Shown: one piece after another, positions 7,730 through 15,352 of the stretch | Layout of the letters: every line of letters starts with the position of its first letter | How positions within the stretch are numbered: position 1 is the stretch's first letter | Assembly: GCA_028869355.1 (NCBI GenBank) | Contig: JAGWSK010000135.1 | Location: 1 to 20,950, forward strand | Origin: Alphaproteobacteria bacterium | GTDB taxonomy: Bacteria; Pseudomonadota; Alphaproteobacteria; Micropepsales; Micropepsaceae | Reading direction: 5' to 3' | DNA: 20,950 nt | The notes under the pieces: generated by a model | The model's database searches: none | What the model was told of the DNA's origin: nothing | What the model saw: only the letters and a program-made list of their open reading frames with translations | Made by a program: the position numbers and the translations under genes

Positions 7730-10700
7730 CTATCTTCCAGGCTAAGGAGCGTGGTGTCGCCGCCGGTTGCGGCGGTATTGACGGTGTAGGTTCGCTCGAC
7801 TGCGAAACGGGGCAGATAATGCGGGCCTCCCGCCTTGGGCCCGGTGCCCGACAGGCGTTCGCCGCCGAAGGGTTGTGCACCCACCACCGCGCCGATCTGA
7901 TTGCGGTTGACATAGATATTCCCGGCCCGGACACGCTCGCGAACGAAATCGGCGGTGGCATCGATCCGGCTGTGGATGCTGAGCGTCAGGCCGTAATTCG
8001 CCGCGTTGATCTGGCCGCAGACCTCATCCAGCTGTCCCGCGTTGAAGCGAACCACGTGCAGGATTGGGCCGAACACTTCGCGCTTCAGCACATTCATGCT
8101 GGGGATCGCGAAAATATGCGGTGGAAAAAACACGCCGCTGGAGAGTACCGGATCGACATCGAGTCGCTTGAGCAGCCTCGCTTCCTTCTCCATGCGTTCG
8201 GCGTGATCCGCGAGACGGGCGCGCGCCTCTTCGTCGATCACCGGACCAATATCAGTGGCCAGCTCCAGCGGATCGCCCAATTGCAGTTCGCCGGTCGCGC
8301 CGAGAATCTGATCCAACATGTGGTCCGCGACATCTTCCTGAAGGAAAAGAACGCGGAGCGCGGAGCATCTCTGCCCGGCGCTGTCGAACGCGGATACCAG
8401 TACGTCGCGCGCGACCTGTTCCGGCAGTGCGGTCGAGTCGACTATCATTGCATTCTGCCCGCCGGTTTCGGCGATCAACACCGGAATGGGCCCGTCGCGT
8501 GCGGCAAGCATGCGATTGATGACCGCCGCCGTCTCCGTTGATCCCGTGAACACCACGCCATCGAGACGCGGATCGGGCAGCAATGCCTGGCCAATGCGCT
8601 CGCCATCGCCCGGTAGAAAATGCAGGATGTTCGCGGGAACGCCGGCTTCGTGCAGGAGCCTGACAGCAGCCGCAGCGATCAGCGGCGTCTGCTCCGCCGG
8701 CTTGGCAAGCACGGCATTGCCGGCGGCGAGCGCACCGGCAATCTGGCCGGTGAAGATGGAGAGCGGAAAATTCCATGGCGCGATGCAGGCGAAGACACCG
8801 CGTCCGTGCAGCGCCAGCTGGTTGCGCTCACCAGTCACTCCCGGAAGCGGCGCCGGCGGCCCGAACAATTGGCGCGCCTGTTGCGCATAATAGCGCAGGA
8901 AGTCGATGGTCTCGCGCCATTCGCCAAGGGCGTCCTGCACGGTGCGCCCCGCTTCGCGAACGATCAATGCGAGCAGCCGCGGTTGGTTTTGCTCGAACAA
9001 ATCAGCGGCGCGTTCCAGAATTTCCGCCCGCCCTCCCCCACCCTGCTGATCCCAGTCGCGCTGCGCGGCAGCGGCGAGCGCGAGTGCCTCTTTCACATCC
9101 TCTTCGGTCGCATCCGCGGCACTCCCGACCCGGCGCCGGCGATCCGCGGGATCCAGGCAGTCGCGCTGTTCCCTTGCGCGCTCCGCTCCGCCGATGATCG
9201 GGCCTGAAGAAAACTGCTCATTTTCCAGCGTGCTGCGCATTCTCGAGATCAGCCGGCCGGCTGCGACCCGATCGGCCAGCAAAAGACCCGGCGCCCCGCG
9301 CCGCCCAGGCCAGATTTGCTCCGGGAGCGGAATATTGGGATTGCGCTTCGGGTCCAGCGACTTCAGCCGCTCAACCGGATCGGCGATCAGCCGGTCAACC
9401 GGCGATTGCTCATTGGCCAGCCGGTGCACGAAAGACGTATTGGCGCCGTTCTCCAGCAGCCGCCGGATGAGGTAGGCGAGCAAATCTTCATGGCTGCCGA
9501 CCGGCGCGTAAATTCGAACCGGCGCGCCGGCGCGGCGGGGATGGGTAAGATCGTCATAGAACTCGTACAGCGCCTCACCCATGCCGTGCAGGCGCTGGAA
9601 TTCGAAATCCCGGTTGGTATGTGCAATCGCCTGCACGGCCGCCAGCGTATGGGCGTTGTGTGTGGCGAATTGCGGGAAAAGCCGCGGATGCGCGGCGATG
9701 AGGGCGCGTATGCAGGCAATGTACGACGTATCGGTGCCGGCTTTGCGGGTAAAGACCGGATAATCGGGCAGACCCAATTCCTGTCCACGTTTGATCTCAC
9801 TATCCCAATACGCGCCTTTGACCAGGCGCACGGGAATGATGCGCCGCTGTTTTTGCGCGAGTTCCGCCAGCCAGGCGATCTGCGGCAGAGCGCGCTTTTG
9901 ATAGGCCTGCACCGCAATGCCGAGGCCATCCCAGCCGCGCAGTTTTTTCTCTTCACCCAGTGCTTCAAATATGTCGAGCGTGAGATCGAGACGGTCCGAC
10001 TCTTCGGCATCGAGCGTCACGGCCAGATGGGCGTCGCGCGCGTCATGGCATAGCGCGGAGAGGCCAGGCATCAGTTCGAACATGACGCGCCGGCGCCTTG
10101 TGTACTCGAAACGGGGATGCAGCGCGGTCAGCTTGACCGAAATGCCGGGGCGTTCGAGAACGGCGCCGGCACGGGATGGCCAGTTTGCGGCGATGGCGCG
10201 CACCGCGGCGCGATAACGTTCGAGATAACGTGCCGCATCGGCGTGGGCGACCGCGGCTTCGCCGAGCATGTCGAATGAAAAGCGGTAACCGCTTTTGGTC
10301 CAGGGGTGCGCCTCGGCAATCGCTTCCTCGATCGTCCGCCCAAGGACAAAATGACGGCCGAGCAGCCGCACGGCGGCGATCACCGCCTGCCGGATCACCG
10401 GTTCGCCGAGGCGGCCGATGACGCGACGCCAGATCGCGTCAAAATCCCAGCGCGTGCTTTCGGCCGCGGCCACCACCTCGCCCGTCAGCATCAGCGCCCA
10501 GGTGGAGGCGTTGACGAAAGTCGAATCGGATTGGCCGAGATGGCGGTCCCAGTCGCGCCCGGAAATTTTGTCGCGGATGAGCCGGTCCTGAGTCTCGGCA
10601 TCCGGCACGCGCAACAGCGATTCGGCCAGACACATCAACACCACGCCTTCTTCGCTGGAGAGCGCATATTCCTGGGTGAAAGCGTCGACTCCGGTGCGGC

Positions 10701-10863
10701 GATCCCGGCTCGAGCGCAGTTGCGTGATCAGCTCGCGCGCGAGGAAGGATGTCGCGTTGTGCTCCGCGGGCGTGAGTTGGGCTTTTGGAATAAGCTCTTC
10801 GAGCAGCGCGTCTTCGTCGGCCAGCCAGGCGGCAGAGATCGCCTCACGCAAATCCTGTGTCAT
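7726..10863 (-). CDS. putA: Bifunctional proline dehydrogenase / L-glutamate-gamma-semialdehyde dehydrogenase PutA (short type)
   Basis: PutA oxidises proline to glutamate: a FAD-dependent dehydrogenase passes electrons to quinone, and the intermediate is channelled to an NAD-dependent aldehyde dehydrogenase. From the ATG at 10863 the protein has 1045 residues. The N-terminal third holds arm and PRODH barrel motifs: RPGISVKLTALHPRFE, LVKGAYWDSEIKRGQ, FPQFATHNAHT and the FEFQRLHGMGEALYE helix. The aldehyde dehydrogenase half has PWNFPLSIFTGQ, FTGSTETA, the glutamate in ETGGQNAM and the catalytic cysteine in SAGQRCSALR. There is no N-terminal ribbon-helix-helix domain and no extra C-terminal domain, so this is a minimal enzyme like the Bradyrhizobium one, not a self-repressing regulator. 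An ATG at 10875 is an equally possible start. The open frame reaches 10944, overlapping divergent panC. Confidence 0.96.
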   Translation of the reverse strand: MTQDLREAISAAWLADEDALLEELIPKAQLTPAEHNATSFLARELITQLRSSRDRRTGVDAFTQEYALSSEEGVVLMCLAESLLRVPDAETQDRLIRDKISGRDWDRHLGQSDSTFVNASTWALMLTGEVVAAAESTRWDFDAIWRRVIGRLGEPVIRQAVIAAVRLLGRHFVLGRTIEEAIAEAHPWTKSGYRFSFDMLGEAAVAHADAARYLERYRAAVRAIAANWPSRAGAVLERPGISVKLTALHPRFEYTRRRRVMFELMPGLSALCHDARDAHLAVTLDAEESDRLDLTLDIFEALGEEKKLRGWDGLGIAVQAYQKRALPQIAWLAELAQKQRRIIPVRLVKGAYWDSEIKRGQELGLPDYPVFTRKAGTDTSYIACIRALIAAHPRLFPQFATHNAHTLAAVQAIAHTNRDFEFQRLHGMGEALYEFYDDLTHPRRAGAPVRIYAPVGSHEDLLAYLIRRLLENGANTSFVHRLANEQSPVDRLIADPVERLKSLDPKRNPNIPLPEQIWPGRRGAPGLLLADRVAAGRLISRMRSTLENEQFSSGPIIGGAERAREQRDCLDPADRRRRVGSAADATEEDVKEALALAAAAQRDWDQQGGGGRAEILERAADLFEQNQPRLLALIVREAGRTVQDALGEWRETIDFLRYYAQQARQLFGPPAPLPGVTGERNQLALHGRGVFACIAPWNFPLSIFTGQIAGALAAGNAVLAKPAEQTPLIAAAAVRLLHEAGVPANILHFLPGDGERIGQALLPDPRLDGVVFTGSTETAAVINRMLAARDGPIPVLIAETGGQNAMIVDSTALPEQVARDVLVSAFDSAGQRCSALRVLFLQEDVADHMLDQILGATGELQLGDPLELATDIGPVIDEEARARLADHAERMEKEARLLKRLDVDPVLSSGVFFPPHIFAIPSMNVLKREVFGPILHVVRFNAGQLDEVCGQINAANYGLTLSIHSRIDATADFVRERVRAGNIYVNRNQIGAVVGAQPFGGERLSGTGPKAGGPHYLPRFAVERTYTVNTAATGGDTTLLSLEDS

Positions 10864-10910
10864 GCCATCCAGCATAGCGTAACCCACATGCAGCGCGTAA
10901 TGTCCCGCGC

Positions 10911-11771
10911 ATGAATACAGGAGATCAAACGGTTCCAGTTGCAAGCACGCGCGCGGAACTCAGATCCGCAGTCGATGCGTGGCGCGGCCAAGGATTGAAG
11001 GTTGCATTGGTTCCCACAATGGGTGCACTGCATGCCGGTCATCTGGCGCTCGCGCGTGCCGCCCGTTCCACCGCGGACAGAACCGTGGTCAGCATATTCG
11101 TCAATCCGGCCCAATTTGCCCCACATGAGGATTTTGCGCGCTATCCCCGCAATCTCGAGCAGGACCGGCTGACTCTGGAAAGCGCCGGAACCGCCGACCT
11201 GATTTATGCACCGAACCCCGGCGAAATTTACCCGGAAGGATTTGCCACCCGCATCGTGGTGGACGGGCCCGCGCGCGGACTGGAGACAGATTTTCGTCCG
11301 CACTTTTTCTCCGGCGTGGCGACTGTGGTCGCGAAGCTGTTTCTGCAGTGCCGGCCGGATTTCGCGATGTTCGGCGAAAAGGATTATCAGCAGTTGCTGG
11401 TCGTGCGGCGGCTGTCGCGCGATCTGGGCATTGGGGTGGACGTGATCGGCGTTCCGACGGTGCGCGAAGATGATGGGCTCGCGTTGTCATCGCGCAACGC
11501 CTATTTGAACCCACCGCAGAGGGCTGTCGCGGCGGCGCTCAACCGGGCGCTTGATATGGTCGCAGCGCGAGTCAAAACCGGAATGTCCATTCCGCAAGCC
11601 GAGGCCGAGGGCGCGGCGGAACTGATCAGGGCGGGGTTTGAGCGCGTCGATTACATCGCTGTCCGCGATGCGCAGAACCTGGCGCCGCTACGGCAGCTTT
11701 CGGCGCCTGCGCGCGTATTGGCAGCCGCGCGCATTGGCAGTGTGCGTCTGATTGATAACAAGGCGGTTTGA
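10911..11771 (+). CDS. panC: Pantothenate synthetase (pantoate-beta-alanine ligase)
   Basis: PanC joins pantoate and beta-alanine using ATP, by way of a pantoyl-adenylate, to make pantothenate for coenzyme A. The 286-residue protein has the nucleotidyltransferase HIGH-type motif in PTMGALHAGHL (35-45), VNPAQF (64-69), FGEKDYQQ (154-161) and the KMSKS-like SSRN (193-196), all standard for the family at normal length. The ATG at 10911 gives MNTGDQTVPVASTRAEL. No Shine-Dalgarno sequence precedes it, so leaderless or coupled translation is possible. The gene lies 47 bases from the chosen putA start on the other strand, leaving little room for two separate promoters. The stop TGA (11769-11771) directly abuts the start of the histidine kinase. 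No panB is nearby. Confidence 0.96.
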   Translation: MNTGDQTVPVASTRAELRSAVDAWRGQGLKVALVPTMGALHAGHLALARAARSTADRTVVSIFVNPAQFAPHEDFARYPRNLEQDRLTLESAGTADLIYAPNPGEIYPEGFATRIVVDGPARGLETDFRPHFFSGVATVVAKLFLQCRPDFAMFGEKDYQQLLVVRRLSRDLGIGVDVIGVPTVREDDGLALSSRNAYLNPPQRAVAAALNRALDMVAARVKTGMSIPQAEAEGAAELIRAGFERVDYIAVRDAQNLAPLRQLSAPARVLAAARIGSVRLIDNKAV

Positions 11772-12902
11772 TTGCGCCGGGAAGCCGTCATTCTGACGAC
11801 AGCGCTGATTGCGCTTTACGCGCTGCTGGATTTCACACTACCGGGCGATATCGCGGTTGCGGCTTTATACTCGACGACCGTCGTGGCCGCAGCCCGGACA
11901 CGCTCAGCCCGTTTCCTCTGGTTCACGACATTCGTCTGCATCGTGCTGGCCTATGTGGGTCTGGCTTTCGGCCGGCAGCCGCCGAAAGAACTGGTCCGTG
12001 TTTTCTACATCGACCGCTCCCTCATCGTTCTGGGCTTGTTGTTCGCGGCGGCAATTATTCATCGTGGCGTGCGGCAGAGCCTGGCGCTCGAACAGGCCCA
12101 GGGAGAACTGCGGCGTGCCAACAATGAACTGGAAACGCGAGTGACCGATGAAGTCAGCCGGCGGACGCAGGCCGAGCATTCGCTCCAACAGGCACAAAAG
12201 ATGGAAATCATCGGACAACTCGCGGGCGGAATAGCCCATGACTTCAACAATGTGCTGACCGCTGTGATCGGAAATCTCGAGATTGTTCGTGCCCGTTGCC
12301 CTGAAGATGATCCCCGCCGCAGGCTGATTGAGAACGCGCTGCTCGGAGCGAAACAGGGAACCAGCCTCACTGGGCAACTTTTGGGATTTGCCCGCCGTAA
12401 ACCTGCTCAGCAGGAAATGATCGATGTGGAACGTGCCTTTAGCGAAGCGACCGCGCTCGCGCGTCCGGTGATCTCCGGAAAAATACAAATTTCAACCGAA
12501 TTGGGTGCGGACGTTTGGCAGGTCTTTGCCGACAGGGCGCAGCTTCAATCCGCGCTGCTCAATCTTATGATCAACGCGCGCGATGCAATGCCGGACGGAG
12601 GCTGCATCACACTGTCGGCGCACAACACGACGATTGCCGAAAAGACGCCCGAACTCGCCTGCGGCGATTACGTGCAGCTGTCCGTCAGCGATACGGGATG
12701 CGGCATGCCACCTGAAGTTATCGAGCGCGCCTTCGAGCCGCTATTCACGACCAAGGGAATCGGCAAGGGCACAGGTCTTGGTCTGCCAATGGTGTATAAG
12801 TTTGCCGAACAATGCGGCGGCAGCGCCCGCATTGAAAGCGCACCCGGTCGCGGCACCGCTGTGCATATTTATCTGCCAAGGGGGAAAACGGCCGACCGGT
12901 AA
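11772..12902 (+). CDS. Orphan membrane sensor histidine kinase
   Basis: The 376-residue protein begins with three or four hydrophobic segments (about 5-22, 27-41, 49-66 and 82-97) with little periplasmic sequence. A coiled coil follows (about 103-142), then the H box GGIAHDFNNVLTAVIGN with phosphoacceptor His156. The HATPase domain has the N box LLNLMINARDAM (Asn268), G1 DTGCGMP (307-313), the F box FEPLFTTK (321-328) and G2 GKGTGLGL (331-338). The HDFNN-type H box is usual in hybrid kinases, but there is no receiver, PAS or HAMP domain, and no response regulator gene beside it. It starts at TTG (11772) directly after the panC stop. AAGGCGG five bases upstream, inside panC, supports this start and translational coupling. 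Stimulus and partner are unknown. Confidence 0.9.
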   Translation: MRREAVILTTALIALYALLDFTLPGDIAVAALYSTTVVAAARTRSARFLWFTTFVCIVLAYVGLAFGRQPPKELVRVFYIDRSLIVLGLLFAAAIIHRGVRQSLALEQAQGELRRANNELETRVTDEVSRRTQAEHSLQQAQKMEIIGQLAGGIAHDFNNVLTAVIGNLEIVRARCPEDDPRRRLIENALLGAKQGTSLTGQLLGFARRKPAQQEMIDVERAFSEATALARPVISGKIQISTELGADVWQVFADRAQLQSALLNLMINARDAMPDGGCITLSAHNTTIAEKTPELACGDYVQLSVSDTGCGMPPEVIERAFEPLFTTKGIGKGTGLGLPMVYKFAEQCGGSARIESAPGRGTAVHIYLPRGKTADR

Positions 12903-12912
12903 AGCGGCCAGT

Positions 12913-13338
12913 TTACAGCAGCCCGAGTTCGGTAAGTTCAGCGCGCAATTTCTCCGGCAAGTCGGCTTTCGAGCCGGAAAGATCGCGCGGAGCGTCCTTC
13001 GGTTCGAGATAGCGCCAGCCCTGGAATGCGCGGTGTCTGCGCGGAACCGTCGGAATGATCTTCCGGTCCAGCACCAGCGCACAATGCGGAACACCTTCGC
13101 GCGTCACCGCTTTGAGCGCCTTCAGCTTCTGCCGCGCAGCGATCTGGCCCTTGATCACCCAATAGAGCGATCCGCCGTTCAGCAATTCTTCGGAACGTTT
13201 GGGAGTCATGCGGGTCACGTGCATGACCTCTCCCGTGCCGCCGTTCTTCTTGCGCTCGGCGGCACGGCGCTTTTGCCAGTGTGCAAGATCGGCAATCGAA
13301 TCGGCGCCGACGCAAAGTTTGATGAGGTGGAGAGTCAT
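12913..13338 (-). CDS. DUF1489 family protein
   Basis: From the ATG at 13336-13338 the product has 141 residues beginning MTLHLIKLCVGADSI, the usual N-terminus of DUF1489 proteins, which are widespread in alphaproteobacteria and of unknown function. The sequence has conserved blocks HVTRMTPKRSEELLNGGSLY, WVIKGQIAARQ, PHCALVLDRKIIPTVPR and the RAFQGWRYL segment. It is soluble, without signal peptide, metal-site cysteines or known catalytic motif. The frame remains open to 13401, but that extension runs into the GC-rich hairpin at 13392-13407 and looks non-coding. It ends ten bases from the convergent histidine kinase. No function can be given beyond family membership. Confidence 0.88.
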   Translation of the reverse strand: MTLHLIKLCVGADSIADLAHWQKRRAAERKKNGGTGEVMHVTRMTPKRSEELLNGGSLYWVIKGQIAARQKLKALKAVTREGVPHCALVLDRKIIPTVPRRHRAFQGWRYLEPKDAPRDLSGSKADLPEKLRAELTELGLL

Positions 13339-13391
13339 GGCAACACAACAGAGGCGGCTTGTGGCGCGTCGGCAGTCCCCCCTTCCGTCCT

Positions 13392-13407
13392 CCCCCCGCA
13401 AGGGGGG
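13392..13407. repeat. GC-rich hairpin between cytochrome c and DUF1489 genes
   Basis: CCCCCC and GGGGGG pair around a GCAA tetraloop, with CCTTCC and GGAAGG-like flanks extending the symmetry. It lies 19 bases beyond the cytochrome stop and resembles the CTCCCC...GGGGAG arms of the other intergenic palindromes. No T run follows on the minus strand. It may slow or end transcription from the cytochrome gene. Confidence 0.4.
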
Positions 13408-13425
13408 AAGGTGAAGGATTGGGCT

Positions 13426-14382
13426 TTAGGGATTCCGTGAAGACATGTAGGCGACCAGATTGACCATGTCTTCGTCGCTGAGATTTTGCACGACGGCCTT
13501 CATCAGCGCCACGGAATTGCCTTTGCGCGCACCTGACTTGATGTCGTTCAGTTGGCGGATCAGGTAATAGGCGCCCCGTCCGGCAAGCCTGGGGACATCG
13601 CCGAGGCCGCGATAATCGGCGCCGTGACAGACCGAACACTGAATGGTTTTGCCGTTGCCGCCGGTCGTGGCGAGCATCTCACCTTTGCGGATGCTGCCTT
13701 CCGGAACGTAGTCGATGAAGCCGGCGTGCTGATCGCGCAGTTCGGCGCCCTGCGAATCCGATGCGACCTCGTAGATCATGTTGGCCGGAATCGGAACCGT
13801 TTCGGTGGTGTCTTCATCGCGGAAGCGCATGCCGCCATTGCCGACATGATTTTTCGGCGCCGTCTTGCCTTCGACGATTTTGATCCATTGCTGCTGTTGA
13901 CGCGGGATCGAAGCGAAGTATTGGGCGGCTTCGTTCAGTTCGGCATCGCTGATGTCCTTGGCCATCTCAATCATCACCGGCGCCCGGTTGTTGGTGCGGT
14001 CGCCGTCGCGGAATTCGTGCATCTGCTCGATGATGTAGTTTGCCGTCAGCCCGGACACGCTTGCCGATTCCGGATGGCCGTTGCCGTTCGGCAGGTGGCA
14101 AAGCATGCAGGCGCGGACATGCGGCGCGCGGCCGTTCTTGACCGTGGCCGGCATCGGCGGATGCTCGTCGGGAAACCAGTCCGGCGGGCCGAAATTATTG
14201 TTGATCTGCGCCATGGTCAGCGTCATGCCGGTTTTCGTGCCCTTGGCCTGGAAAGTCTTGACCGGGTCGGGCCGCGGCAAGCCCTGCGGCGCCACCGGGT
14301 AAGCCCATTGCAGACCACTTTCGGCACCAAAGGCGATTGCCGGAAGCAGGGCAGCGATTGACGCAAGCAGCAGCTTTTTCAT
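13426..14382 (-). CDS. Periplasmic dihaem cytochrome c (c4-like)
   Basis: The 318-residue protein is an exported electron carrier with two haem attachment sites, CMLCH near residue 92 and CSVCH near 249. A signal peptide (MKKLLLASIAALLPAIAFGA) is cleaved near residue 20. The two domains are alike: each has a CxxCH followed by GL...YI and then a C-terminal helix (ELNEAAQYFASI in the first, DMVNLVAYMSSR in the second), the plan of c4 and related class I dihaem cytochromes. The second domain has the usual LAGRGAYYLIRQLNDIKSG segment. The ATG at 14380-14382 follows GGGAGGGAAAATC, a strong ribosome-binding site. It begins 60 nt after the tRNA-Leu 3' end on the same strand, without an obvious terminator between. 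No oxidase or dehydrogenase partner is adjacent, so its redox partner is unknown. Confidence 0.92.
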   Translation of the reverse strand: MKKLLLASIAALLPAIAFGAESGLQWAYPVAPQGLPRPDPVKTFQAKGTKTGMTLTMAQINNNFGPPDWFPDEHPPMPATVKNGRAPHVRACMLCHLPNGNGHPESASVSGLTANYIIEQMHEFRDGDRTNNRAPVMIEMAKDISDAELNEAAQYFASIPRQQQQWIKIVEGKTAPKNHVGNGGMRFRDEDTTETVPIPANMIYEVASDSQGAELRDQHAGFIDYVPEGSIRKGEMLATTGGNGKTIQCSVCHGADYRGLGDVPRLAGRGAYYLIRQLNDIKSGARKGNSVALMKAVVQNLSDEDMVNLVAYMSSRNP

Positions 14383-14441
14383 GATTTTCCCTCCCGCGAA
14401 GCGCTTGAGATTAGCGATGCTTGTTGGCGACTACAATTGGC

Positions 14442-14525
14442 TGGTGCGGTCGAGAAGACTCGAACTTCCACAGGTTGCCCTACTAGCACCTCAAGCTAGC
14501 GCGTCTACCGTTCCGCCACGACCGC
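14442..14525 (-). tRNA. tRNA-Leu (anticodon GAG)
   Basis: The 84-nt gene folds as a class II tRNA. The acceptor stem GCGGTCG pairs with CGACCGC. The D region holds GGCGGAACGGTAGACGC, and the anticodon arm is CTAGC-TTGAGGT-GCTAG, giving anticodon GAG. A long variable arm and a T arm with GTTCGAGTC follow. The discriminator is A and the CCA end is encoded (plus-strand TGG at 14442-14444). It reads CUC and CUU leucine codons. Its first 17 bases and its upstream region are repeated further upstream at 14638-14750. Confidence 0.97.
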
Positions 14526-14620
14526 ACATTGGCGGGCCGATGTAACAAACGGCGCTATTGATGGGAAGCTCTGAGCCGCTGTGATCGAAGGCTCCCTCTT
14601 TTTTAATTTTGCCGCGGCGC
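14509..14620. repeat. tRNA-Leu leader duplication, proximal copy
   Basis: This 112-nt copy covers the first 17 bases of the tRNA-Leu gene and the 95 bases upstream of it. It matches 14638-14750 with only two substitutions and one single-base indel. It contains the candidate tRNA promoter at 14540-14568. The two copies are separated by 17 bases that help form the hairpin GCGGCGC AAT GCGCCGC (14614-14630). Confidence 0.92.
14540..14568 (-). promoter_or_regulatory. Candidate tRNA-Leu promoter
   Basis: On the minus strand CTTCCC (14563-14568) and TTACAT (14540-14545) are 17 bases apart, and TTACAT lies 14 bases before the mature 5' end. In the distal copy the same boxes (14693-14698 and 14669-14674) are 18 bases apart because of one extra A. 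Both hexamers are moderate matches, so the call rests mainly on position. Confidence 0.35.
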
Positions 14621-14637
14621 AATGCGCCGCGTGCGGG

Positions 14638-14750
14638 CGTTCCGCCACGACCGCACGTTGGCGGGACGATGTAACAAACGGCGCTATTTGATGGGAAGCT
14701 CTGAGCCGCTGTGATCGAAGGCTCCCTCTTTTTTAATTTTGCCGCGGCGC
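14638..14750. repeat. tRNA-Leu leader duplication, distal copy with truncated tRNA 5' end
   Basis: This copy repeats the upstream region and then, at 14638-14654, the first 17 bases of tRNA-Leu (GCGGTCGTGGCGGAACG on the minus strand), after which tRNA identity stops. On the minus strand the next bases are CCCGCAC. A GTGCGG...CCGCAC pairing is therefore possible across the remnant. It could be the scar of a tandem tRNA-Leu copy that lost its body. Confidence 0.9.
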
Positions 14751-14753
14751 CCC

Positions 14754-14808
14754 GGCGCGCTTTGCGCGCCTTCTGTTGGATTCCGCCGAATTCGCAATGC
14801 GAATTCGG
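14754..14808. repeat. Paired hairpins downstream of the precorrin-2 dehydrogenase gene
   Basis: GGCGCGC TTT GCGCGCC (14754-14770) and CCGAATTCGC AAT GCGAATTCGG (14786-14808) are perfect stems with three-base loops. They lie 20-75 bases beyond the stop codon at 14829, in the direction of transcription. They belong to the same style of short-loop palindrome as those at 5904-5931 and 15363-15381, and probably help end the transcript before the tRNA. Confidence 0.5.
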
Positions 14809-14828
14809 TCGGGGGCCGCGTGCGGGGA

Positions 14829-15326
14829 CTATTTCAGCCACTGCATCATGGCACGGGTGCGGCGCGACACCTCATCCGGCGGCAGCCCCTGCTCCCGCCA
14901 CTCCTGGCGCGCTTTGGCCACCGCTTCGACGATCCCATCCCATTCCGGACCGAACAAGGTTTCCAGGTATTCGCGCAAAATGCGCGCGAGGCCGGGCGAG
15001 CGGCCGGAGGTCGAGATTGTGAGTAGCAGTCCGCCACGGCGAAGTTGGGCCGGGACGTGAAAATCGCAAAGTTCCGGCCGGTCTTCGACATTCACCAGCA
15101 CACCCGCCGCGCGGGCCGCTCCGGCGAATTTCCGCGACTCCGTGTCGTCGAGCCCGGCGACGAACAGGACTGCAAGCCCGTCCAATTTGCCCGGTAAAAC
15201 CTCGGTGATGAGTTCCGGCGCCTCAAAACCCGCCGCGGACAACATGTCGAGCCGCCGTTGCAGACCATCGCCGAGGCCGGCCACTCCGACCCTGATCTTC
15301 ACCTCGTCAAGGATGATCGGCAGCAA
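14829..15326 (-). CDS. Precorrin-2 dehydrogenase / sirohydrochlorin ferrochelatase-like protein (CysG N-terminal, Met8p family)
   Basis: This family uses NAD to oxidise precorrin-2 to sirohydrochlorin, and often inserts iron, to make sirohaem for sulfite and nitrite reductases. The nucleotide-binding turn is GVAGLGDG near the N-terminus. The family block VNVEDRPELCDFHVPAQLRR includes the conserved aspartates, and TISTSGRSPGLARILREYLE is the dimer segment. I place the start at TTG 15326, preceded by GGAGGG at six bases. This gives 165 residues beginning LLPIILDEVKIRVGVAG, where family members begin. The frame is open to an ATG at 15476, but those 50 extra codons cross the palindrome at 15353-15396 and match no family. 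No uroporphyrinogen methyltransferase domain is fused. The gene is divergent from lipB. Confidence 0.85.
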   Translation of the reverse strand: MLPIILDEVKIRVGVAGLGDGLQRRLDMLSAAGFEAPELITEVLPGKLDGLAVLFVAGLDDTESRKFAGAARAAGVLVNVEDRPELCDFHVPAQLRRGGLLLTISTSGRSPGLARILREYLETLFGPEWDGIVEAVAKARQEWREQGLPPDEVSRRTRAMMQWLK

Positions 15327-15352
15327 TCCAGGCCCTCCGTCGCTGGCCGCAT

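Noticed and set aside
12583..13440. Plus-strand frame of 285 codons overlapping the kinase end and DUF1489
   Set aside because: It overlaps two better-supported genes and has no recognisable domain.
14560..14610. Plus-strand terminator-like signal (GAGCC...GGCTC stem, then TTTTTTAATTTT), seen twice
   Set aside because: No plus-strand gene ends here. The sequence is part of the duplicated tRNA leader, and the 12-base loop with a 5-bp stem is weak.
14638..14654. Attachment site of an integrated element at the tRNA
   Set aside because: Only the tRNA 5' end and its leader are copied, the repeats are 17 bases apart, and there is no integrase or cargo.
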